Source of the DNA: CAZOAR01 sp964577985
GTDB taxonomy: Bacteria > Gemmatimonadota > CAZMKB01 > CAZNLH01
Direction: 5' to 3'
Assembly (NCBI GenBank): GCA_964577985.1
Contig: CAZOAR010000001.1
Location: 1 to 64,000, forward strand
Length of the DNA stretch: 64,000 nt
Below, piece after piece: positions 1 through 7,947 of this stretch. The notes under the pieces were generated by a model that was given only the letters and a program-made list of their open reading frames with translations, had not been told where the DNA came from and searched no databases. Made by a program: the position numbers and the translations under genes. Position 1 is the stretch's first letter, and each line of letters begins with the position of its first letter.

Positions 1-6
1 AGGCCG

Positions 7-25
7 ATTCCGGACAAGCCGGAAT
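7..25. repeat. Inverted repeat (hairpin) at window edge
   Basis: ATTCCGG (7-13) and CCGGAAT (19-25) form a perfect 7-bp stem around the loop ACAAG. The upstream gene is outside the window, so this could be its terminator stem (no T-run follows) or a copy of the dispersed 'ATTCCGG...CCGGAATGAC' hairpin repeats common in bacterial intergenic DNA. I did not find a second copy in this window. Confidence 0.5.
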
Positions 26-67
26 GACACGTTAGAAAGTGGGGAAACTCCAGCACCTTTAATCCCA

Positions 68-96
68 TTGACATCAGGTTGATTAATGGCTATATA
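68..96 (+). promoter_or_regulatory. Sigma-70 promoter of fabL-korAB
   Basis: TTGACA (68-73), a 17-bp spacer and TATATA (91-96). The start of transcription would fall near 103, about 60 nt before the fabL start codon. Both hexamers are near consensus with optimal spacing. Confidence 0.7.
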
Positions 97-108
97 TCAG
101 CACGATGA

Positions 109-124
109 GACTGTCTTGACAGTC
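109..124. promoter_or_regulatory. Putative operator palindrome in the fabL leader
   Basis: GACTGTC-TT-GACAGTC is a perfect 16-bp palindrome placed directly after the predicted transcription start of the fabL promoter. That is the usual place for a repressor site. The regulator is unknown; the sequence does not match the FapR or FadR consensus I know. Confidence 0.45.
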
Positions 125-165
125 AACTTGATTTGCGGCGTGATGGCCGGGAAGGCGGAGATACA

Positions 166-924
166 ATGAACCTGAAAGGAAAGGTTGCCCTTGTCACTGG
201 AGGCTCCAGAGGTATCGGGCGAGCGATATCTCTCAAACTGGCCGATATGGGAGCGGACGTTGCCGTCAATTTTTTCAGTAATCGCTCGGGGGCGAAAAAG
301 GTCGTCGAGGAGATAGAATCGAGAGGCTCCAGGGCGATCTCCATTCGGGCTAATGTCGGGAACAGCGAGCACATCGACAGGATGTTCGACAAGATCAACA
401 AAAACTTTGGCGGACTTGACATACTGATAAGCAACGCGGCATCGGGCTCGCTGAAACAGGCGATCGATATCGATCTCAAAGACTGGGAGAGGGCGATAAA
501 CATTAACGCACGGGCGTTTCTCCTCTGCACACAGGGGGCAGTAAAGCTCATGCAGGGAAGAGAAGGCCCGAAATTCGTAATCGCAATTTCCAGCCAGGGA
601 TCCAGGAGCTACATACCTAATTACAGCTCCGTCGGTGCATCCAAAGCAGCACTGGAGGCAATAGTGCGTTATCTTGCGGTCGAACTCGCCAAGAAAGACA
701 TCCGTGTAAACGGCGTCGCCTCCGGCGTGATAGACACCGATTCACTCAAGCTTTTCCCCCTTCGAGAAGAGATGCTCGAAGAAGCTGCCAGGAAAACGCC
801 TATGGGCCGACTTGGTACGCCCGAGGACATCGCGGATGTTGTGGGGCTGCTCTGCACCGAAGAAGCCAAATGGATTTGCGGACAGGTGATAGTCGCCGAC
901 GGCGGCCATTCTCTCTGGATATAA
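166..924 (+). CDS. fabL: Enoyl-ACP reductase III (FabL-type SDR)
   Basis: A 252-residue short-chain dehydrogenase/reductase expected to reduce the enoyl-ACP double bond with NADPH in the last step of the fatty-acid elongation cycle. The Rossmann motif TGGSRGIG is at residues 11-18, the NNAG-equivalent 'SNAA' near 89-92, and the active-site Tyr153-x6-Lys160 follows the SSQGS strand. The C-terminal half (a SKAALEALTRYLAVEL-like helix, then IDTDSLKLFP and a GGHSL ending) resembles Bacillus FabL more than FabG, as I remember those sequences. The ATG at 166 is chosen over an upstream in-frame ATG at 133 because GGCGGAG lies just before it. It is first in a probable operon with korA and korB. A generic SDR is the alternative. 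Confidence 0.8.
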   Translation: MNLKGKVALVTGGSRGIGRAISLKLADMGADVAVNFFSNRSGAKKVVEEIESRGSRAISIRANVGNSEHIDRMFDKINKNFGGLDILISNAASGSLKQAIDIDLKDWERAININARAFLLCTQGAVKLMQGREGPKFVIAISSQGSRSYIPNYSSVGASKAALEAIVRYLAVELAKKDIRVNGVASGVIDTDSLKLFPLREEMLEEAARKTPMGRLGTPEDIADVVGLLCTEEAKWICGQVIVADGGHSLWI

Positions 925-1023
925 TGACGTTCATTGCAAACACAGTCTGAATTGCTTCCCTCGCTCCGGCACCTCACGTCGCCGGAGATGCCACCTTGAA
1001 GAGGAAAATGCCGGAGGTGAATC

Positions 1024-2784
1024 GTGCCTGAAACAGACCTGACAATAGTGATCGGCGGAGCCGCCGGCCAGGGCATCGAGACCATAGGCCAGAGCTTCAC
1101 GAAGGCGCTGTCGACCTGCGGACTGAGGATTTTCGGCCTCCAGGACTACGAGTCGAGGATCCGCGGAGGAAATAACTTCTATCAAATCCGCATAAGTGAC
1201 GCCCAGATCTTCTCCCACAGGGATAAGATCGACATCCTTGTGGCGCTGACCGACAGTACCGTGGAGAAACGTTTTCACAGGATGGCTGAGGGTGGCGCGG
1301 TAGTACACGACACAAAAGTAAATGTGGATGAGCACCTGTTGAAGGAAAACGGCCTGATGAACGTGGCTATACCGTTCGAAAAGATAGCGGAGGAGACGGG
1401 AGGCGACAAACTGTTCGCGAACTCCGCGGCCGTGGGAGCTACGGCCGGTCTTCTGGAGTATGATTACGACTGCGTCGCGAACGAGATCGCCAAGCGTTTT
1501 TCGACCAAGGGCAAGGCCGTTGTCGAGGGCAACGTGAACGTTATGCGCGCGGCGTACGATCACGCCCGTGAAAGGTACTCCGGAGATTTCAGGATCACTC
1601 TCAGGACGGGAGCGGGCGGCCCCCGGATGGTCCTGAGCGGCAATCAGGCGATCACGCTCGGAGCCCTGGCGGCCGGGTGCAAGTTTATCTCGGCTTATCC
1701 CATGACACCCGCGACGAGCATCTTCGAGGGACTGATCAAGCGGGCTGAGCACTTCGGCCTGGTAGCGAGGCAGACGGAAGATGAGCTGTCCGCCATACTG
1801 ATGGCCATTGGCGCCTCTCACGGCGGTGTGCGAGCCATGACGTCGACTTCGGGTGGAGGTTTTTCTCTAATGGTCGAGGCGCTCGGATTCGCGGGGATGT
1901 CAGAGACACCACTCGTCATTGCGCTGTCTCAGAGGCCCGGCCCATCCACGGGGCTCCCCACAAGAACCGACCAGGGAGATCTGAACTTCGTCATACACGC
2001 CTCCCAGGGTGAATTCCCCAGGATTGTCCTCGCCCCAGGGAGCGTCGAAGACTGCTTTTTCATGACAGCCCGGGCTTTTAATCTGGCCGAGATATATCAG
2101 TGTCCGGTGATCGTCATGGTTGACAACTTTCTGTCCAACTCTCTGCGGGACATCGATCGGGTGGTAATGGACATAGACAAGGTTGAAATCGATCGCGGAG
2201 AACTCCTCAGCGACGAGGAGCTCGACAAGATGGGAAAAGGGGAATACAAACGTTACCTCATCACGGAGACCGGCATTTCCCCGAGGGCTGTTCCACACCA
2301 TCCGAACGCGACCTATGTAGCTCTCGGAAACGAGCACACAGAGGATGGCAGGATCAGCGAAGAGATCGATAACCGGATCATGCAGATGGATAAGCGGATG
2401 AAGAAGATGGAGATAATAGAATCTGAATTGAACGGCCCTGCCCGTTATGGGCCCGAGCAGGCCGAACTGACCCTTATCGGCTGGGGATCAACCCAGGGCT
2501 CGATCCGCGAGACTGTCGAGAGGCTTACCGGGGGCGGAGTCAGCGTTAACGCGCTCCATTTCTCCGATATCTGGCCACTTCCCGAAAAGAAGGTTATGGA
2601 CGCGTTGTCGGAGTGCGTGAGAACGGTCATTATAGAGAACAACTATTCGGGACAATTCGCACGGCTCCTGAGGGGATCGACCGGACTCGCACCCGACAAG
2701 AAATTCCTGAAATATGACGGCAGGCCGTTTTCATCCGATCAGATAATAGACTGGCTCGCCAGGGAGGAGGAGATCGATGGTTGA
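1024..2784 (+). CDS. korA: 2-oxoacid:ferredoxin oxidoreductase, fused gamma-alpha subunit
   Basis: A 586-residue fused gamma-alpha subunit of a 2-oxoglutarate (or related 2-oxoacid) ferredoxin oxidoreductase, which oxidatively decarboxylates the oxoacid to the acyl-CoA and reduces ferredoxin. Residues 1-190 are the gamma domain (GGAAGQGIET, then the ESRIRGGNN loop). From about 198 the alpha/pyrimidine domain begins with GNQAITLGALAAGC and the AYPMTPATSI motif; the C-terminal part is the alpha-subunit C-terminal domain. The start is GTG, eight bases after GGAGGTGA. It overlaps korB by eight bases, so the two are translationally coupled. No separate ferredoxin-like delta subunit lies nearby, which fits the two-subunit KorAB type. 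Substrate specificity cannot be read from the sequence. Confidence 0.85.
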   Translation: MPETDLTIVIGGAAGQGIETIGQSFTKALSTCGLRIFGLQDYESRIRGGNNFYQIRISDAQIFSHRDKIDILVALTDSTVEKRFHRMAEGGAVVHDTKVNVDEHLLKENGLMNVAIPFEKIAEETGGDKLFANSAAVGATAGLLEYDYDCVANEIAKRFSTKGKAVVEGNVNVMRAAYDHARERYSGDFRITLRTGAGGPRMVLSGNQAITLGALAAGCKFISAYPMTPATSIFEGLIKRAEHFGLVARQTEDELSAILMAIGASHGGVRAMTSTSGGGFSLMVEALGFAGMSETPLVIALSQRPGPSTGLPTRTDQGDLNFVIHASQGEFPRIVLAPGSVEDCFFMTARAFNLAEIYQCPVIVMVDNFLSNSLRDIDRVVMDIDKVEIDRGELLSDEELDKMGKGEYKRYLITETGISPRAVPHHPNATYVALGNEHTEDGRISEEIDNRIMQMDKRMKKMEIIESELNGPARYGPEQAELTLIGWGSTQGSIRETVERLTGGGVSVNALHFSDIWPLPEKKVMDALSECVRTVIIENNYSGQFARLLRGSTGLAPDKKFLKYDGRPFSSDQIIDWLAREEEIDG

Positions 2785-3649
2785 CAAGACTGCCTATCAA
2801 GGTGCTGAAAAATCCACCTGGTGTCCTGGCTGCGGTGACTTCGCCATACTCGCAGCCCTGCAGAAGGCACTGATCGCGCTCGATCTCGCGCCACACGAGA
2901 TCATGATCGTCGGCGGAATCGGATGCGGCAGTAAACTCCCGCATTACATCAACTGCAATGGCATGCATACACTTCACGGCCGCGCGCTGCCTGTCGCCCT
3001 GGGAGTGAAGCTGGCAAACCACGACCTCAAGGTAATAGTGGTCACCGGTGATGGTGATGGCTACGGCATAGGGGGCAACCACTTCATCCATATGATGAGA
3101 CGCAACCCCGACATCCTCCACATAGTCGAAAACAACCAGGTTTATGGCTTGACGAAGGGACAATACTCCCCAACGAGTGAATTGGGCTATGTCACCAAGA
3201 CGTCACCCGAGGGAACGATAGAGCACTCGTTCAATCCGCTGGCCACGGCGCTGGGCGGAGGGGCCACCTTTATCGCCAGAGGCTTTTCCGGGGACATAAA
3301 GCACCTGACTGATCTGCTGGCGGCGGCCATGCAGCATAATGGGTACAAACTGGTGGACATATTGCAGCCGTGCGTCACGTTTAACCGGATCAACACATAT
3401 GACTGGTACAGGGAGCGGGTCTACAGGCTGGAGGACGAGGACGGCTACGATCCCGGGAATAAGGAGGCCGCACTCAGAAAGGCACTCGAATGGGGTGATC
3501 GAATCCCTACGGGTATCATATACAAGGCTGATGGCATTCCAACGCTTGAAGAACAGATACCAGTACTTCAGGAGGGACCGCTCTTCAAGCAGCCACTCAA
3601 CCGAAAGGTCAGGAGGGAGTGGGAAATCATAAAAGACGAGTATCTCTGA
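2777..3649 (+). CDS. korB: 2-oxoacid:ferredoxin oxidoreductase, beta (TPP) subunit
   Basis: The 290-residue beta subunit that binds thiamine diphosphate and a [4Fe-4S] cluster. WCPGCGD near the N-terminus gives Cys16 and Cys19, the GIGCGS loop gives Cys50, and 'LQPCVTFN' near residue 197 probably gives the fourth ligand. GDGDGYGIGGNH followed by a VENNQVYGLTKGQ segment is the TPP/Mg2+ motif. Length and order are normal for KorB. The ATG lies inside the end of korA (8-bp overlap). It ends just before the convergent gene at 3659. Confidence 0.88.
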   Translation: MVDKTAYQGAEKSTWCPGCGDFAILAALQKALIALDLAPHEIMIVGGIGCGSKLPHYINCNGMHTLHGRALPVALGVKLANHDLKVIVVTGDGDGYGIGGNHFIHMMRRNPDILHIVENNQVYGLTKGQYSPTSELGYVTKTSPEGTIEHSFNPLATALGGGATFIARGFSGDIKHLTDLLAAAMQHNGYKLVDILQPCVTFNRINTYDWYRERVYRLEDEDGYDPGNKEAALRKALEWGDRIPTGIIYKADGIPTLEEQIPVLQEGPLFKQPLNRKVRREWEIIKDEYL

Positions 3650-3658
3650 CGGGTTTGT

Positions 3659-4153
3659 TCAGAAGATAAAGAGGAGGGAGCCGGAAAAACCTGTCCTCGC
3701 GTCATTTTCATCCTCGAGGAAGACAAAGTAATCTTCCACGTCGAACCTGAAGGCGAGTTTCTGCGTGACAAAGGCGTTTACACCCACACCTGCCAGTGAC
3801 ACAAAATCAACTTCCCTGTCCCCCAACCCTATCAGCGTCGCGGCACCAGCCCCGCCCGAGATGTGAGGGACAAGCCTCTTTTCAGGCCACAGGTGATACT
3901 GGAAAGCGAGGCATGTATAGATATCACTCAGGCTGCCTCTCGAAGGCACGAAACCCGTCATGAATTCCACACCAAGATCGTTGCGTATCTGACTCGACAG
4001 CCTGGCCGAAAGGGCGAAATTACCATCCACAACTCCATAGCCGGTCGAGACATAGTTGCTTCCCGACACCACCTGGGCCTCCGAGGGAGGGCTCACGGCA
4101 AGCAGAAGCAGCAGCGCAGCGGCGTGTGATATCGCCAACGTCCCGAATCGCAT
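3659..4153 (-). CDS. Predicted outer-membrane beta-barrel protein
   Basis: I do not recognise the family. The 164-residue product has a signal peptide (hydrophobic run LAISHAAALLLLLAVS, cleavage after SEAQ). Amphipathic strands and Gly-rich turns follow, and it ends in FSGSLLFIF with a terminal Phe, as in small 8-stranded outer-membrane proteins of the OmpA/OmpW-like fold. The ATG at 4153 is preferred over an in-frame ATG at 4255 because only it places a signal peptide at the N-terminus; GGAGGAGA lies 13 bases upstream. It converges on korB with only nine bases between the stops. Confidence 0.6.
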   Translation of the reverse strand: MRFGTLAISHAAALLLLLAVSPPSEAQVVSGSNYVSTGYGVVDGNFALSARLSSQIRNDLGVEFMTGFVPSRGSLSDIYTCLAFQYHLWPEKRLVPHISGGAGAATLIGLGDREVDFVSLAGVGVNAFVTQKLAFRFDVEDYFVFLEDENDARTGFSGSLLFIF

Positions 4154-4352
4154 TATTCTATCCAATGGTCTCCTCCAGCTTAGAGGTCGACTCTTTGCCG
4201 TGTCGGCTTGAGAGGGAATCAAAGTAAAAGGCAGGCGCAGAACGTGATCTTCCACCGCTCAATCGGATCCCGGGCAGCCACGCGCCGTTCGATCAGGTCC
4301 TGACCTGCATCCCTACCAGACGTCCATTATAAACTAACCTGTTTCTCCGCGC

Positions 4353-5507
4353 TCACGCAAGGGAGATTTTGCCGAGTACGACCTCGCGCCTCGCGCCTGT
4401 TGCTGCAGGGATGTTTCCGGGCCTGCCCTCAACAGTCTCGTTCGCAAGAAGGGCGAACGCGACCGCCTCCCTGTAATCAGCGGGAATCCCGAGCTCCCCT
4501 GTCTCTTTGAGTTCCATAGGAGTTACTTCCCGACCGAGGAGGTCCATCAGATGCAGGTTATGCGAACCGCCTCCCCCAACGTATATGTTCCGCTCAACTC
4601 CCGCGGGCGGTGTCGCAGACTTGATGGCCGTGCCGATGCTCCTGGCTGTAAACAGTGTCAGGGTCGCCACAAAGTCCGCCATCGACAGATCGCTGTGTCT
4701 TGAAAGCAGATCATCCACGTATGCCTTCCCGAAGGTCTCTGTTCCCGTGCTTCTGCGTTCTGCACTGCTGAAGTACGGATGTCTCAGGAGCTCATCGAGC
4801 ATCTCATCGTTATGCGTCCCGCCTGCGGCAATCTTTCCCCCGTCATCATAAGCCATCGCACCTCCGGAAGAACGTTCAACCGCCGCATCGATCATCGCGT
4901 TACCGGGCCCGGTATCGAATCCGCACACGCCCTCCCTATCCGGCGTGATGATGCTCAGATTAGCTATCCCTCCTATGTTAAGGAGGAGTCGAGTCCCGAG
5001 ATCATGCCTGAAGAGATAGAAGTCAGCCAGCGGCACCAGGGGTGCGCCTTCCCCTCCGGCTGCGACATCCGCCGTGCGAAAATCGGAGACAGTAACGATG
5101 CCCGTTCTCTCCACAATCACCGAGGCCTGCCCTATCTGCAGCGTGGATCCACTATCACCTCCCGGAAGATGACAGACCGTCTGCCCGTGACTCCCGATCA
5201 GATCGCAATCCCCTGATCGCCTGCCCGCTTCGAGTATGACCCGGGAGGCTGCCTCGGCGAAGACCTCCCCGACTTGAAAGTCGAGTGCTGAGATCGACTC
5301 GATAGCCGCGCTGCCGATTGACCTGAGCCGCTCTTTCACTTCCGTTGGATACTCTATTGTCAAGGCGTTCAGTAACCTGGCGCCAGCAAACCCACTGTCC
5401 TCTACTATCTCAACAAGGGCCGCGTCCACACCGTCGGCAGATGTACCCGACATCAGGCCGACAACCCGACGGACTCTCTTTTCCCTGATGATATCAAGGG
5501 CGTTCAT
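4353..5507 (-). CDS. anmK: Anhydro-N-acetylmuramic acid kinase
   Basis: A 384-residue kinase that opens and phosphorylates 1,6-anhydro-MurNAc to MurNAc-6-phosphate during peptidoglycan recycling; cytoplasmic. The GLMSGTSADGVDAAL motif near the N-terminus is diagnostic, followed by GSHGQTVCHLP, the VSDFRTADVAAGGEGAPLVPL segment and GGIANLS. Length is normal (about 370-390). The start at 5507 has GGCGGGAGA immediately upstream and overlaps the end of murQ by 14 bases, so murQ and anmK are coupled. The product of AnmK is the substrate of MurQ, so the neighbourhood confirms the function. Confidence 0.93.
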   Translation of the reverse strand: MNALDIIREKRVRRVVGLMSGTSADGVDAALVEIVEDSGFAGARLLNALTIEYPTEVKERLRSIGSAAIESISALDFQVGEVFAEAASRVILEAGRRSGDCDLIGSHGQTVCHLPGGDSGSTLQIGQASVIVERTGIVTVSDFRTADVAAGGEGAPLVPLADFYLFRHDLGTRLLLNIGGIANLSIITPDREGVCGFDTGPGNAMIDAAVERSSGGAMAYDDGGKIAAGGTHNDEMLDELLRHPYFSSAERRSTGTETFGKAYVDDLLSRHSDLSMADFVATLTLFTARSIGTAIKSATPPAGVERNIYVGGGGSHNLHLMDLLGREVTPMELKETGELGIPADYREAVAFALLANETVEGRPGNIPAATGARREVVLGKISLA

Positions 5508-6417
5508 TCCGTCTCCCGCCTTCTCCTGTGACCACCGATACGACACCACCAGCTCTGGCCAGGGCATTCTGCGCCTGCTCAGCCGACATCCCGAGTTTTC
5601 CCATCACGATCCCCCTCTTCACATGCCATCCGGAACGTTCAAGCAGCTCGCCCGCAGCCATGTAATCAATATCCAGCAGCTCGACCAGGATCCTCCTGCC
5701 ACGGTCCCTGAGTTTCTCCGAGAGACAGAGCAGGTCAACCATCAGGTTGTCGTAAACCTTCCCGAGCCGTATCATCGAGACCGTCGTGATCAGGTTGAGG
5801 ATCATCTTGGTCGCCGTACCGGCCTTCAGCCGGGTTGAGCCGGTGACGACCTCCGGGCCCGTCACGGGATTGATGATCCGGTCAACCGTGATGGGGAGTT
5901 CTTTGACGGGGTTGAACGTCAGGAGAGCCGTATACGCGCCTCTTGACGACGCCTCTTCGAGCGCGCCCATCACAAAGGGTGTAGTCACACTCGCCGCGAT
6001 TCCAATTACGATATCGATCTCCGACACGTTCTCGGCCGCCATCGATTGCCTCCCCGAATCGGTGTCGTCTTCCGCCCCCTCCGCAGACCTGAACATCGCC
6101 TCTCTACCACCAGCTATGACCCCTCGGACCATCGACGGATCGGTCCCGAACGTCGGCGGGCATTCGGCAGCGTCGAGCACTCCCAGGCGACCGCTCGTAC
6201 CCGCGCCAACATATATGAGGGAACCGCTGTTCGCGAAGACCTCTACCGCCTTCTCGATCACGGCGATGATCGAAGGACGTACGGCCTTTATCGCGTCGAT
6301 AACCTTCCGATCCTCTTCCTGCATGAGGTTTATCATCTGCTCAATCGTCATGCGATCGATACCGCGGCTTGCCTCGTTCCGCCCCTCGGTGACAAATTCC
6401 CCGAGCCGTCGATTCAT
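5494..6417 (-). CDS. murQ: N-acetylmuramic acid 6-phosphate etherase
   Basis: A 307-residue SIS-domain lyase that removes D-lactate from MurNAc-6-phosphate to give GlcNAc-6-phosphate. VGAGTSGRLGVLDAAECPPTFG is the sugar-phosphate-binding motif, followed by the AEDD segment with the catalytic acid. GSTRLKAGTATKMILNL is the second SIS signature. The ATG at 6417 overlaps the stop of the upstream symporter by four bases; longer in-frame starts would run into that gene. Usual length is about 300. Confidence 0.93.
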   Translation of the reverse strand: MNRRLGEFVTEGRNEASRGIDRMTIEQMINLMQEEDRKVIDAIKAVRPSIIAVIEKAVEVFANSGSLIYVGAGTSGRLGVLDAAECPPTFGTDPSMVRGVIAGGREAMFRSAEGAEDDTDSGRQSMAAENVSEIDIVIGIAASVTTPFVMGALEEASSRGAYTALLTFNPVKELPITVDRIINPVTGPEVVTGSTRLKAGTATKMILNLITTVSMIRLGKVYDNLMVDLLCLSEKLRDRGRRILVELLDIDYMAAGELLERSGWHVKRGIVMGKLGMSAEQAQNALARAGGVVSVVTGEGGRRNERP

Positions 6418-7778
6418 CTTCCGCCTCCCGCACTCTCTGTGGCATACTTCATGTATCGCCGGGTCTCCTTCACGACCAGCCCGCTGAGGATCAAGAGACC
6501 AGCGAGGTTGGGGATCGCCTGCAGACCGTTGAAGATATCGGCCAGGTTCCATATCGTCTCGACTTTGAGGACCGAGCCCAGGAGGATGATAGAGCAGAAT
6601 GCCCATCGGAATGGTTTCCGCACCCTGGCCCCGAATAGGAAGGTAAAGCACTGCTCCCCGTAGTAGGGCCACGAGACGAGGGTGGAGAAACCGAACATCA
6701 GTGAACCGAGTACGACAATTACGCCACCCGACGAGAAAGCCCTTTCAAAGGAGACAGCGACCAGCGCCGAACTCGTCAGGCCCTCTGTCCACCCGCCCAT
6801 GACGAGTATGGCGAAGCCGGTCACACTGCAGATCAGGATCGTGTCCACGAAGACATCCATCATGGCGATCAGCCCTTGTCTGGCAGGCTGTTCCGTGATC
6901 GCGGCACCATGGGCGATAGGTGAACTTCCGGTCCCCGCCTCGTTGGAGTATACGCCTCTGGCCACGCCGTAGCGTATCGCCGACATGACTCCTGCTCCCA
7001 TAAATCCGCCCACGGCGGCGGTGGGACTGAATGCCCCGTTGATAACGAGTCTGAATGCCGTGGGAAGCTCCCTGTAGTTCGTCACTATAACAGCAAGCGC
7101 GCCACCGACATAGAGGAGCACCATGATCGGACTGAACGCTACGGAAAACCTTGCGATGCTCTTGATCCCCCCCACAATGACGAGCCACACGAGGACCGCT
7201 ATTATCAGACCCGTCACGGGCATCGGGACTCCCCACTGGGAGTTCACGGCCAGGGCCATGGAGTTGGTCTGAATCATCGAGGTCGAAAAAAGGGTCTTGA
7301 TACCCATTACCATTGCGAATATCGATGCCAGCCATCCCAACCCGGCACCATTTCTTATATAGTACATGGGGCCGGCGGCTATCATGCCATCACCCGCCTT
7401 TTCCCTGAAAAGAACGCCGAGCAAAGATTCGGAGAACTTGGTAGCCATGCCGAACACAGCGGAGACCCACATCCAGAAGAGGGCTCCGGGACCACCTGCC
7501 GCTATGGCTGTCGCCACCCCCGCTATGTTGCCGTTACCCACCGTTCCCGCCAGAGAGGTCATAAACGCCTGTAGCGGTGTGATATCTCCTTCGACGCCCT
7601 CCTTCGCCCGCCCACGCGAGGAGGAGCAGAGGAGTCTGAGGCTGGAGAAGAACTTCTTTACCTGAATGAAGTCGAGCCTGGTCGTCAGATAAACGCCCGT
7701 TCCCACGAGGACAACCAGCATGTGGGGGCCCCAGACTATCGCGCTGACTGTCTTGATGATTGTCGTGAAATCGGTCAC
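6414..7778 (-). CDS. AGCS-family sodium:amino-acid symporter
   Basis: A 454-residue inner-membrane carrier with about eleven hydrophobic segments. It has the AGCS signature LAGTVGNGNIAGVATAIAAGGPG plus the YSNEAGTGSSPIAHGAA loop, so it imports alanine, glycine or a similar small amino acid with Na+ or H+. It begins with GTG at 7778 and is first in an operon with murQ and anmK. An alanine-type carrier beside muropeptide-recycling genes suggests uptake of cell-wall-derived D- or L-alanine; this is inference. Alanine versus glycine specificity is not decided. Confidence 0.87.
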   Translation of the reverse strand: MTDFTTIIKTVSAIVWGPHMLVVLVGTGVYLTTRLDFIQVKKFFSSLRLLCSSSRGRAKEGVEGDITPLQAFMTSLAGTVGNGNIAGVATAIAAGGPGALFWMWVSAVFGMATKFSESLLGVLFREKAGDGMIAAGPMYYIRNGAGLGWLASIFAMVMGIKTLFSTSMIQTNSMALAVNSQWGVPMPVTGLIIAVLVWLVIVGGIKSIARFSVAFSPIMVLLYVGGALAVIVTNYRELPTAFRLVINGAFSPTAAVGGFMGAGVMSAIRYGVARGVYSNEAGTGSSPIAHGAAITEQPARQGLIAMMDVFVDTILICSVTGFAILVMGGWTEGLTSSALVAVSFERAFSSGGVIVVLGSLMFGFSTLVSWPYYGEQCFTFLFGARVRKPFRWAFCSIILLGSVLKVETIWNLADIFNGLQAIPNLAGLLILSGLVVKETRRYMKYATESAGGGR

Positions 7779-7834
7779 GAGAACTCGTTCACTATGATTC
7801 TATTCCTGAAACTGGAGGGATACGTACCCGATCA

Positions 7835-7862
7835 ATAGTAATGATCTGCGGAGCGAGGTCAA
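7835..7862 (-). promoter_or_regulatory. Probable sigma-70 promoter of the symporter-murQ-anmK operon
   Basis: On the minus strand TTGACC (7862-7857), a 16-bp spacer and TACTAT (7840-7835). This would give a leader of about 50 nt before the GTG at 7778. Confidence 0.45.
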
Positions 7863-7947
7863 GAGAAACCCCTGCTGGAGCCTCCCCGGTTCTTGTTGTG
7901 CTTCGGGGCGTCGACTGACCTCCCCGCTTCAGAGACGAAACCGTCCT

